Shown piece by piece: positions 9,084 to 15,728 of a stretch of DNA of 64,000 nucleotides. The stretch is from Caproicibacterium argilliputei (GTDB taxonomy: Bacteria; Bacillota; Clostridia; Oscillospirales; Acutalibacteraceae): assembly GCF_029211325.2 (NCBI RefSeq), contig NZ_CP135996.1:806001-870000 (forward strand), given 5' to 3'. Position 1 is the first letter of the stretch. Each line of letters begins with the position of its first letter. Both the position numbers and the translations under genes were made by a program. The notes beneath the pieces were generated by a model. That model was not told the origin of the DNA. It searched no databases and saw only the letters and a program-made list of their open reading frames with translations.

Positions 9084-9707
9084 TTACCGGGAGGATGGCC
9101 GGTACTTGGCAAGTACCGCTTCCAGTTCTGCCGGTGCTGGTATCCGGTGCGTTTGCAGACCTAGTTCCAGCAACGCATGGAAGGCCTGCCTGCGCGCCTT
9201 TCCCGGTGGGATTTCTTTTTTCACACGCGGGCGGATGCTGCCAAGAAAGCGTGCCAACTCTGCAAGCTCCGGCGTAAGGAACTGTCGCACCTGTGCTTTT
9301 AGGTGCTGCGCGAGCAGCGGACTGTTTCCGCCGCTTGTAAACGCGGCGACCACATCCCCCTCTTTGACATAAGCAGGGAAGATAAAGCTGCAGTCTTCCG
9401 CTTGGTCCACCGCATTCACGGGTATGTTTCGCTCACGGCAGAGCTGCGCAATGTGCCGGTTCAGTGCTTGGTTGTCCGTTGCCGCGACCACCAGCGTTTT
9501 TTCGTCCAAGTCTGCCGTATCAAACGGCTTTTTCATGCAGATGAGCTGCCTGTCGTTTTGCAGAGCACTGCAGAGGTGTGGGGAAACCACCGTGACTTTG
9601 GCGCCGAAGTCCTTGAGGACAGCCGCTTTGTGCAGGGCAACTGTTCCACCGCCGACCAGCAGGCAGGGCGCGCCCTGCAGTTCTACGAACATGGGGAAAA
9701 AGGCCAT
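9084..9707 (-). CDS. sirC: Precorrin-2 dehydrogenase / sirohydrochlorin ferrochelatase
   Basis: Oxidises precorrin-2 to sirohydrochlorin with NAD and may insert iron, giving siroheme. The 207-residue protein starts with a family-typical MFVELQGAPCLLVGGGTVALHKA nucleotide-binding segment (GGGTVA), followed by LVVAATDNQALN, PVNAVDQAEDCSFIFPA and FTSGGNSPLLAQHLK. AGGAGAGG precedes the ATG. As first gene of the minus-strand cluster it directly follows a consensus-like promoter. Whether it chelates iron as Met8/CysG proteins do cannot be told from sequence. Confidence 0.9.
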   Translation of the reverse strand: MAFFPMFVELQGAPCLLVGGGTVALHKAAVLKDFGAKVTVVSPHLCSALQNDRQLICMKKPFDTADLDEKTLVVAATDNQALNRHIAQLCRERNIPVNAVDQAEDCSFIFPAYVKEGDVVAAFTSGGNSPLLAQHLKAQVRQFLTPELAELARFLGSIRPRVKKEIPPGKARRQAFHALLELGLQTHRIPAPAELEAVLAKYRPSSR

Positions 9708-9768
9708 TCTGTTCCTCTCCTCCGCTGCCGAAAGCAGCAGACTTTGTTAACAAAATATCAATTGAATT

Positions 9769-9800
9769 GCTTGTAAATTCATTATATCGCTTGCACATTC
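9769..9800. promoter_or_regulatory. Direct repeats in the sirC-lysR control region (candidate operator)
   Basis: GCTTGTAAATTC (9769-9780) and GCTTGCACATTC (9789-9800) match at 10 of 12 positions and are 20 bases apart, about two DNA turns. They overlap promoter elements of both divergent genes, the position expected for a LysR-type regulator. Confidence 0.4.
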
Positions 9801-9809
9801 TTTTGTAAA
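9781..9809 (-). promoter_or_regulatory. Promoter of the sirC-hem cluster
   Basis: On the minus strand TTTACA (9804-9809) and a perfect TATAAT (9781-9786) are 17 bases apart, about 74 bases before sirC. Confidence 0.7.
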
Positions 9810-9819
9810 ATGCTAATAT
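9791..9819 (+). promoter_or_regulatory. Promoter of the LysR gene
   Basis: TTGCAC (9791-9796) and TAATAT (9814-9819) are 17 bases apart and 50 bases before the GTG start. It physically interlocks with the opposing sirC promoter. Confidence 0.65.
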
Positions 9820-9868
9820 CTTTATTGCTCCATAGCTTTTTATCTATGAGAAAAGGTGGTAACGAACA

Positions 9869-10759
9869 GTGACCATACGGGATTTGGAAATTTTTGTGGC
9901 GGTGGCGGAGTCCGGCCACATGGGGAGCGCGGCAAAGCGGCTGTACATCTCGCAGCCCACGGTGAGCCATGCGATTACACAAATAGAAGAAACGTATCAC
10001 GTCAAGCTGTTTGAGCGCCTTTCCCGAAAGCTGTATATCACCGAGGCGGGGGAGGAGTTTTTACAGTATGCGCGGCATATGCTGGCAAACTTTGCGGATA
10101 TGGAGCAGTTTTTGCGCCATGCTTCCGAGCAGCTGTGCATCCGCATTGGGGCTTCCCTGACTGTGGGCGGTTTTTTTCTGGCAGATATGATTTCGCAGTA
10201 TGAAAAAGAAAATCCGAAGATTCGTATCCGGGTGTATATTGATAATTCCAAGGATATTGTGCAGAAAATTCTGGACGGCACGCTGGATTTGGCGGTCATT
10301 GAGGGAAATGTGCACGCAAAGGATATTGTGACCAGAGAAGTGTATGAGGATGAGATGGTCCTCATCTGTGGAAAGCAGCATCCGCTGGCGTTAAAAAAAT
10401 CGGTCAATGCGGAGGACTTGCGGAACATCGACTGCGTTTTGCGGGAGGAAGGCTCCGGCACACGGGAAATTTTTATGGACTTTGCGGAAAGCCGGGGCAT
10501 TCCGATTGTGGAAAAGTGGGTCTGCCACAGTTCCGATTCCATCATCAATATTGTGGCAGCCGGGCAGGGGGTTTCGCTGCTGTCCAAAGCGCTGCTGCTG
10601 CATGAAGATTGCGTGGTCAAGCTGCCGCTTGCGGATACACCTATTGAGCGCAGCTTTCGTATCATCTATCACAAGGATAAGTATCTTTCCACCGCGCTGA
10701 CCCGGCTGATGGATGCGTTGGAGGAGCAGTTTAAGCGCATCCGGCCGGAAAATGCATAG
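9869..10759 (+). CDS. LysR-family transcriptional regulator
   Basis: A 296-residue LysR protein: winged helix-turn-helix at 1-60 (AKRLYISQPTVSHAITQIEE) and a periplasmic-binding-like effector domain from about 90 on (LDLAVIEG, LREEGSGTREIF, VAAGQGVSLLSKALL). The start is GTG at 9869, after AAAGGTGGT. Being divergent from the sirC cluster and sharing its promoter region, it is the natural candidate for regulating siroheme synthesis, perhaps with sulfur supply (inference; effector unknown). Confidence 0.9.
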   Translation: MTIRDLEIFVAVAESGHMGSAAKRLYISQPTVSHAITQIEETYHVKLFERLSRKLYITEAGEEFLQYARHMLANFADMEQFLRHASEQLCIRIGASLTVGGFFLADMISQYEKENPKIRIRVYIDNSKDIVQKILDGTLDLAVIEGNVHAKDIVTREVYEDEMVLICGKQHPLALKKSVNAEDLRNIDCVLREEGSGTREIFMDFAESRGIPIVEKWVCHSSDSIINIVAAGQGVSLLSKALLLHEDCVVKLPLADTPIERSFRIIYHKDKYLSTALTRLMDALEEQFKRIRPENA

Positions 10760-10869
10760 CAGGATGGTGGGACTTTCGTGACCGGGTTACAGAACCGGCG
10801 GGAAAAACGCGCTATACTAAACCCAGAAACCAAAAGAAACCCTGAAAAAAGATAAAGGAGGCCTTTCAA

Positions 10870-11181
10870 ATGGCTGTATGTAAAGTTACGAAAGAAAATT
10901 ATAAAGCGGAAGTTCTGCAGTCCGAAAAACCGGTTCTGATTGATTTTTGGGCAAGCTGGTGCGGCCCGTGCAAAATGCTCTCTCCGGTGGTAGATGAAAT
11001 TGCAGAGGAACAGAACCGTGTCAAGGTCTGCAAAGTCAATGTGGACGAACAGCCGGAGCTTGCGGCGCAGTTTCAGGTCATGAGCATTCCAACGCTGGCT
11101 TTCCTGAAAAACGGACAGCTGACGGCACAGTCTGTCGGTGTCCGGCCGAAGTCGGATATTTTGCAGATGATTGAAGCGTAA
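10870..11181 (+). CDS. trxA: Thioredoxin
   Basis: A 103-residue thioredoxin with the redox motif WCGPCK in DFWASWCGPCKML, the cis-proline region MSIPTLAFLKNG and a conserved length. It reduces disulfides in the cytoplasm. AAAGGAGG is placed well before the ATG. A TATACT at 10813-10818 may be its -10 box; no convincing -35 at 17 bases was seen. Its 3' side ends in a terminator and then the prophage boundary. Confidence 0.95.
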   Translation: MAVCKVTKENYKAEVLQSEKPVLIDFWASWCGPCKMLSPVVDEIAEEQNRVKVCKVNVDEQPELAAQFQVMSIPTLAFLKNGQLTAQSVGVRPKSDILQMIEA

Positions 11182-12893
11182 AGAAACGGTTTCACAGAAA
11201 ACCGCTGCAACAATTGCAGTGTGGAATAAGAACCCCGAAAGCAAAAAAACAGCTTTCGGGGCTTTTTTAGTCGGCTGCCCTGCACAATCAATTCGGACAG
11301 TACCTGTCCGAACGCGAGAAAAGAGGGTATAAAAAAGCCCCCGAATCCCGGTGAAAATCCTGAGTTTCGGGGGGTTGGTGCCGCTGAACTTGATTGCTTC
11401 AAATCCGAAAAAGGAATTTTGTGTTCATTCTCGCTGTCCCAATTATAAGTTACAGTCACTGTACCATTATCATAAACATATACGGCATTGATAAATGTTT
11501 CAATTAATCGGTGGCAGAACACTACGTCATTAACATTCCCCTTTTTGAATTGACTGAGCCATTTAGACACTGCTTCTTTTGAAAGCGCTTCCGAATTGAA
11601 AAATTTTGCTTCTTCAAGCTGCTCTGCAAGGAAATCCTTTTCATGTTCAAGCTGTTCCAAGAGTTCTTTTGTACTTTTGGTAAAAATTCCGGCCTTTATC
11701 GCATTAAGCATGTTATCAAGTTCAGCCTTATTTTTTAACTGTTGATGTTTAATAGCCGCAATCGTTTCTTTATTTCCGCTTTCCTTCATAGATTCGGCAT
11801 GTGCCATATCTGCCAAGGCATTGCAGACTTCCTCTGACAGAACATAATTCACTGTGAAATCCAAGACAGCAGATTCAATGACTTCTTTGCGGATATCTTT
11901 CTTCTTGCAATTACGCAGACGCTTTTTCGCGTTGCAGACGTAATAATTATACTTGCCTGTAGTTCCGCTGCTTTCTCCAACCATAGCCCCGCCGCATTCT
12001 CCGCAGAAGATTTTTCCAGAGAGCAAGTAATCTACCTTCGCTTTATGTGCTGCCGGTGCTTTTTTATTTGATTTCATTCTTTTTTGCACCCTTTCCCAAT
12101 CTTCATTATTGATAATAGCTGGCATCCCGCCGGGAATACGAATTAATTTGTCCTCACCGTTTTCAGCATGGCTGTTTCGCTTTCCATTTTTTCGAGGAAT
12201 TTTGCTGTATGTGTAAATACCGATATATCGTTCATTTTTGAGTATGTCGTGCAACGAATTCTTACCAAACGGCTTCCCAACAGATGTTTTTCGTCCCTGA
12301 TTGTTTAGAGTGTCAATAATTTGCGAATAAGAGTTTCCACTTGCGTACATTCTGAAAATCATTCGCACCGTTTCGGCATTGTATTCATCAACGACGTAAT
12401 TTTTATCTTTGTCGACTGTATAGCCAAGTAGAGGGTGACCACCAACGTGTTTCGCCTGGAGCGCAAGTCCACGCTGACCACGCGTGGTTTTTTCAACCAG
12501 ATCATAAATATAATATTCGGCGAGACCTTCGAGAACAGATTCTAAGATAATCCCTTCCGGACCTTCGGGGATATGTTCCATGGCTGATAAGACACGTACA
12601 CCATTCTTTTTTAGCTTTAGCTTGTTCAATGCGCTTTCGTTGCGGTTACGTGCAAATCTATCTAACTTCCAAACGATAACGACTTCAAATAGTTCTTTTG
12701 CACTGTCCAAAAGCATTTGCTGAAACTGTTCGCGTTCATCATTTTTTCCGGTTGCAGCTTCGTCGCAATATTCGTGAACAATCGTATATCCCTGCTCCTG
12801 CGCGTATTTTCTACAGTCCCGCAGCTGATCAGTGATGCTGGTTTCTTTTTGTGCATCGCTAGAGTAGCGTGCGTAAATTACAGCGTTTTTCAA
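11073..12893 (-). CDS. int: Large serine recombinase (phage integrase), frame running through attL
   Basis: In this lysogen the frame is 606 residues: resolvase domain 1-150 (catalytic serine in ARYSSDAQ, then RFARN near 105), the recombinase domain, a zinc ribbon (CGECGG, then CNAKKRLRNC) and a coiled coil. Start is TTG at 12893 behind AAGGAGG. Codons 503-506 are the attachment core; everything beyond (through 11073, antisense to trxA) is host DNA. In the excised circle the frame would instead run 23 codons into phage DNA (from 58110 leftward) and stop at TAA, giving about 529 residues. The host terminator at 11331-11374 lies before the lysogen stop codon. Confidence 0.9.
   Translation of the reverse strand: MKNAVIYARYSSDAQKETSITDQLRDCRKYAQEQGYTIVHEYCDEAATGKNDEREQFQQMLLDSAKELFEVVIVWKLDRFARNRNESALNKLKLKKNGVRVLSAMEHIPEGPEGIILESVLEGLAEYYIYDLVEKTTRGQRGLALQAKHVGGHPLLGYTVDKDKNYVVDEYNAETVRMIFRMYASGNSYSQIIDTLNNQGRKTSVGKPFGKNSLHDILKNERYIGIYTYSKIPRKNGKRNSHAENGEDKLIRIPGGMPAIINNEDWERVQKRMKSNKKAPAAHKAKVDYLLSGKIFCGECGGAMVGESSGTTGKYNYYVCNAKKRLRNCKKKDIRKEVIESAVLDFTVNYVLSEEVCNALADMAHAESMKESGNKETIAAIKHQQLKNKAELDNMLNAIKAGIFTKSTKELLEQLEHEKDFLAEQLEEAKFFNSEALSKEAVSKWLSQFKKGNVNDVVFCHRLIETFINAVYVYDNGTVTVTYNWDSENEHKIPFSDLKQSSSAAPTPRNSGFSPGFGGFFIPSFLAFGQVLSELIVQGSRLKKPRKLFFCFRGSYSTLQLLQRFSVKPFLYASIICKISDFGRTPTDCAVSCPFFRKASVGMLMT
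11233..11268 (+). terminator. Intrinsic terminator of trxA
   Basis: CCCCGAAAGC (11233-11242) pairs with GCTTTCGGGG (11252-11261), a 10-bp perfect stem followed by six T. Confidence 0.9.
11292..11312. repeat. Perfect 9-3-9 inverted repeat
   Basis: TTCGGACAG, a TAC spacer and CTGTCCGAA form a perfect palindrome between the trxA terminator and the stranded tRNA terminator. There is no T run, so it is not an intrinsic terminator; an operator or an element remnant is possible. Confidence 0.5.
11331..11374 (-). terminator. Original terminator of tRNA-Leu, stranded by the prophage
   Basis: On the minus strand CCCCCGAA pairs with TTCGGGGG, followed by GC and six T. It begins two bases after the CCA of the left attachment core. 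In the empty site it would directly follow the tRNA-Leu gene now 46.7 kb away; today it follows, and lies inside, the integrase frame. Confidence 0.8.
11376..11387. other. attL: Left attachment site core (attL)
   Basis: TGGTGCCGCTGA, identical to the 3' end of tRNA-Leu at 58111-58122. The flanking host terminator and the flanking integrase codons place the junction here. Confidence 0.8.
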
Positions 12894-12941
12894 TTATATT
12901 GCCTCCTTGATTTATTCAGTCGGGCGGAGTACAATAATTCT

Positions 12942-13019
12942 TGCAATACATTGTGCTCCGGCTCCGGCCGGTTGCTGCCGCTCTATCCTGTTCCAGCAGG
13001 GTAGGACGGTTTTTTTTTT
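12942..13019 (+). ncRNA. Candidate short plus-strand RNA 1 (lysogeny region)
   Basis: A plus-strand promoter TTGATT (12907-12912), 17 bases, TACAAT (12930-12935) is followed about 75 bases on by a hairpin (CTATCCTG 12983-12990 with CAGGGTAG 12997-13004, extended by CCG/CGG) and ten T. No open frame of note lies between. It is opposite in direction to both flanking genes. An inverted repeat (GGAGTACAAT 12926-12935, ATTGTGCTCC 12950-12959) covers its -10 and start, perhaps an operator. Transcription start is estimated. Confidence 0.4.
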
Positions 13020-13020
13020 A

Positions 13021-13428
13021 TTATAGTTTGCCGTTCTCTGTCAGCTTCTTGCTGATGCGCATAAGCAAATCCGGCTGGTTTTCTTGGTTTCTAAGGTGGC
13101 AAGCTACAGCCCATATTTCAACCGCTACACAAGCCGCCACAATCCAAACACTAATCATGACTGGCACATTAAATTGAGTAGATGCCGTTTCCGAAAGGCT
13201 GGCTCTTACCGGGAGGACTTTACCCAAAATAATTCCGTCGATAAAACCTATTGCCGCTATAATAATTGTGATAATCCGAAACACTCGGCTACTTTTAGGG
13301 TTATCAATGTAGATTTGGTCAGAATGTGCTTGATAGGTTTCATCTTTTGTGAACTCATAGCCGCATCGGATGCACTTGGGCGCATTTTCACCATTTGCAG
13401 CTTTGCATTTCGGGCATACTTTCATCAT
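13021..13428 (-). CDS. Zinc-ribbon membrane protein (prophage, unknown function)
   Basis: A 135-residue protein. The N-terminus has a zinc ribbon (CPKCKAANGENAPKCIRCG); two hydrophobic segments follow (about 50-70 and 88-110), then a charged tail. No family with a known task was recognised. AAAAGGAG sits eight bases before the ATG. It lies with the next gene between integrase and repressor, a place where lysogenic-conversion or superinfection-exclusion genes are common (inference). Confidence 0.7.
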   Translation of the reverse strand: MMKVCPKCKAANGENAPKCIRCGYEFTKDETYQAHSDQIYIDNPKSSRVFRIITIIIAAIGFIDGIILGKVLPVRASLSETASTQFNVPVMISVWIVAACVAVEIWAVACHLRNQENQPDLLMRISKKLTENGKL

Positions 13429-13457
13429 AAGTCATTCTCCTTTTAGCAGGACTTTTA

Positions 13458-14126
13458 TCAATAATCTAAGTTGTATGCTGAAAATTTAGTATCGTATGCT
13501 GCCTTAAAGGCTTCATTCAGTTCGGCGTCGGAATCTTCATGAGTGGGGATCGTAGTGATTTGTCCAGTCGCTGTAGTTATCATGATTGCAATTCTAGCGT
13601 GTCCTCTCATCTCCATGTAAATTCCATCGCTCAGTTCAGGATAATCTGAGATGTTAGTCGTAATTAGATAAGATAGAGAAACGAATTGTGATGCCATCTG
13701 CACGCGGTCAAAGTCGGAAGTTGCACTGCTTGAGGGATTAAACGATACTTCTATACGGTTCTTACCGTTTATGTATGGAGTCGCGGCTGCACCTTTCATA
13801 TCCTCATCGGAACTCCATGACTCATTTAACTTTTTAATTGCTTCATAAAACTTTCCTGATGTTAATGGCTTATAGTCAGTTGCAGGGTCAACAGAACTTT
13901 GTAAAGTAGGAGCGGAAGAAACTGCTGGTTTAATAGTTTGGTTAAGTGAAAGGCTAATTGCTACGGTAACAATTATTGCGCACGTAATGATAATCGGAAA
14001 TTTATGTTTGCTTATGAATGATGCGATGACTGTATTCCTTTTTTCATCAGGGCCTTTCAGCTTTTCCCCACATTCTGGACAAAATTTTGCCTCTCCGGCT
14101 TCGAAACCGCATTTCGGACATTTCAT
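13458..14126 (-). CDS. Zinc-ribbon protein with one membrane anchor (prophage, unknown function)
   Basis: A 222-residue protein with an N-terminal zinc ribbon (MKCPKCGFEAGEAKFCPECG), a membrane segment around 45-63 and an extracytoplasmic domain rich in Ser/Thr/Asp. GGGAGAATG-type ribosome site before the ATG. The layout (ribbon, anchor, exposed domain) resembles many uncharacterised Firmicutes envelope proteins. With its neighbour it is expressed from the repressor side of the prophage, so it may be made in the lysogen. Confidence 0.7.
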   Translation of the reverse strand: MKCPKCGFEAGEAKFCPECGEKLKGPDEKRNTVIASFISKHKFPIIITCAIIVTVAISLSLNQTIKPAVSSAPTLQSSVDPATDYKPLTSGKFYEAIKKLNESWSSDEDMKGAAATPYINGKNRIEVSFNPSSSATSDFDRVQMASQFVSLSYLITTNISDYPELSDGIYMEMRGHARIAIMITTATGQITTIPTHEDSDAELNEAFKAAYDTKFSAYNLDY

Positions 14127-14185
14127 AAATCATTCTCCCTTTCATACCTAGTTGACAAATTTCGCCAACCAATTATAATAGTATT

Positions 14186-14262
14186 TAGGGATTTGCGTTC
14201 CTGCTTTTTCCTTGTTAAAGCCTTTCGGTGTTCGCAGCACCGGAGGGCTGTTTTTTTTTTTT
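14186..14262 (+). ncRNA. Candidate short plus-strand RNA 2 (lysogeny region)
   Basis: A strong plus-strand promoter, TTGACA (14152-14157), 16 bases, TATAAT (14174-14179), is followed about 75 bases later by an 11-bp hairpin (GCCTTTCGGTG 14220-14230 with CACCGGAGGGC 14238-14248) and a run of 13 T. No coding frame lies between. It fills the gap between two minus-strand genes and runs against them, as RNA 1 does. The start is estimated from the promoter. Confidence 0.5.
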
Positions 14263-14692
14263 ATGAGGCGACATTAAACCGAAGACCACGGTTTTCGATA
14301 TAGTATCGAAGCGCCCACCTTATCGCCTTTTCCGATATACCAAAGTATTCAGCCAGCTGCCATGGCTCTATATGCCCTTCTGCCAGAGCCGTACAAATTT
14401 CATCATACGGAAGAAAGCGTTCGGTGGCCCATTTATTTGCTTCAAATTCGTGCTTTTCAATCAAATCCAACGGACTGCATACTTGATGTGTGCATCCGGT
14501 AGCACAGTGACCGATTTCATGGGCAATTGCCCTTTTAGATTCGGCGAGCGTTGGAAAGGAAGCCATGTCTATAAATACCGCATATCTCCCACGCATTTCG
14601 ATTGTCGCGCTTTTTTGTTCTCCTACATCAAATTGATAGAACGCTATTTGCTGTGCTGTCAACTCTTCATATAGGTCAGAAAAATCAATCAT
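14261..14692 (-). CDS. ImmA/IrrE-family metallopeptidase
   Basis: A 143-residue zinc peptidase with the motif AHEIGHCATG (HExxH) and a downstream EFEANKWA helix giving the third ligand. In ICEBs1-type elements such enzymes cut the neighbouring repressor and trigger induction; here it lies directly after a CI-like repressor, so the same role is likely. The ATG at 14692 follows GAGGA by eight bases; the longer open frame overlaps the repressor. Confidence 0.85.
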   Translation of the reverse strand: MIDFSDLYEELTAQQIAFYQFDVGEQKSATIEMRGRYAVFIDMASFPTLAESKRAIAHEIGHCATGCTHQVCSPLDLIEKHEFEANKWATERFLPYDEICTALAEGHIEPWQLAEYFGISEKAIRWALRYYIENRGLRFNVAS

Positions 14693-14696
14693 GAAT

Positions 14697-15068
14697 TCAG
14701 TCCTCGGAATTCTTTTTCTCTTTGTCCTGCTGCATTTTAAAGAATTTGGCCATTTCAAGCAATTTCTGTTTGTTTTCCTCAGTCAATTCTTTTGACTCAT
14801 CCAGAAATGCATAGGTGAAATCGTCAAGAGCCATATCCTCCGTCCCACTTCCACTATCGGAAGTGGGACTTTTTGTTTCTCTGTCTCCAAGCAGATAGTC
14901 TATCGAAACGTCGAAATAATCGGCTATTTTGTTTAGAGTTGCCCCATTTGGAGTAGCACCCTTTTTCCACTTGGCTACAGCTGAACGGTTTAACCCTATC
15001 TGCTCGCTCAACTTATAGGCACTTATACCCGCGTGCGAGCACAATTCAGTGAGCACGTCAATAAACAC
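14697..15068 (-). CDS. CI-like XRE-family repressor
   Basis: A 123-residue protein with an N-terminal helix-turn-helix (AYKLSEQIGLNRSAVAKWKKG, then ATLNKIADYFDVSIDYLLG) and an acidic C-terminal part. No peptidase domain is present, so inactivation probably depends on the adjacent ImmA-type protein. A GTG start at 15068 is chosen because GGAG lies eight bases before it. It would bind the repeated CTACCAAAGTAG-like sites between it and the early genes. Confidence 0.88.
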   Translation of the reverse strand: MFIDVLTELCSHAGISAYKLSEQIGLNRSAVAKWKKGATPNGATLNKIADYFDVSIDYLLGDRETKSPTSDSGSGTEDMALDDFTYAFLDESKELTEENKQKLLEMAKFFKMQQDKEKKNSED

Positions 15069-15088
15069 AAAAAACACTCCAATTTTTG

Positions 15089-15241
15089 TACACAAAGTAG
15101 AAACTACCAAAGTAGCCTAAAACTCATTGACAGAGTACTAAAGTGCGCTATATAATAAAGCTACAAGTTACCAAAGTAATTTCAAGTGTAATACTTAAGT
15201 CATCAGCAAATTTATAGTATCACTATAGACTACTAAGGTCA
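15089..15241. promoter_or_regulatory. Operator array of the prophage genetic switch
   Basis: Related 12-mers occur at 15089-15100 (TACACAAAGTAG), 15104-15115 (CTACCAAAGTAG), 15135-15146 (GTACTAAAGTGC), 15168-15179 (TTACCAAAGTAA) and 15230-15241 (CTACTAAGGTCA); ATACTTAAGTCA at 15191-15202 is a weaker match. The core is TAC-N4-GTA. One lies between the -35 and -10 of the early promoter and one over the -35 of the repressor promoter. Confidence 0.75.
15127..15156 (+). promoter_or_regulatory. Early (PR-like) promoter
   Basis: TTGACA (15127-15132) and TATAAT (15151-15156), 18 bases apart, reading into the early genes; an operator copy lies in the spacer. Confidence 0.75.
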
Positions 15242-15242
15242 A
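15214..15242 (-). promoter_or_regulatory. Repressor (PRM-like) promoter
   Basis: On the minus strand TTGACC (15237-15242) and TACTAT (15214-15219), 17 bases apart, reading toward the repressor; its -35 is covered by an operator copy. Confidence 0.55.
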
Positions 15243-15272
15243 CTGTTATCCTCGAAAGGAGGTGACTTTTGT

Positions 15273-15473
15273 ATGCCTGCACAATGGACAGCCGAATTAT
15301 TAGGCAAAATGCACATGCACGGTATAACTGCCAAGCTACTTGCAGAACAACTTGGCTACCACCCGAAGTATGTAAGTGCGGTGATGAACGGGCATAAAGA
15401 ACCGAAAAAAGCCGAGCAAAGATTCAATGCTGCGCTGGACGAGCTTATCAAAGAAAAGGAGGACAACCAGTGA
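15273..15473 (+). CDS. Small helix-turn-helix protein, Cro-like
   Basis: 66 residues with a helix-turn-helix pattern (ITAKLLAEQLGYHPKYVSAVMNG) and a charged C-terminal helix. First gene of the rightward early operon, preceded by AAAGGAGGTGA. Position and size fit a Cro-like or excisionase-type regulator; which of the two is not decidable here. Confidence 0.8.
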   Translation: MPAQWTAELLGKMHMHGITAKLLAEQLGYHPKYVSAVMNGHKEPKKAEQRFNAALDELIKEKEDNQ

Positions 15474-15485
15474 AAGGAGAACAGC

Positions 15486-15728
15486 ATGATTGACGTTACA
15501 AAAATTCCGCCACCTGTACTACATAGCTTGGCCTACGACTTGCTCAAAGCGGTAGAACGTTCGGAGCGCAGGGAAGATGTTAAACAATCCGAAAAAGAAA
15601 AGGAGGAAACCCTACATGACACTAAGCCAAATAATCTACTACTGCATAGGCCGCATCGCCGTGGATGCCGGTATCGCGTTGGCCGTGCTCAACGTAGCGT
15701 ATGCCGTACACCGCCGGTACCGAGATAA
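15486..15728 (+). CDS. Small early phage protein, unknown
   Basis: Eighty residues starting behind AAAGGAG. The first 45 residues are helical and charged; the last third overlaps the next gene in another frame and is rich in arginine, so the true product may be shorter in function. No family recognised. Confidence 0.5.
   Translation: MIDVTKIPPPVLHSLAYDLLKAVERSERREDVKQSEKEKEETLHDTKPNNLLLHRPHRRGCRYRVGRAQRSVCRTPPVPR

Noticed and set aside
11331..11374. Second terminator of trxA
   Set aside because: The T run follows only in the minus direction; on the plus strand the stem is preceded by A's and followed by GGTTGG.
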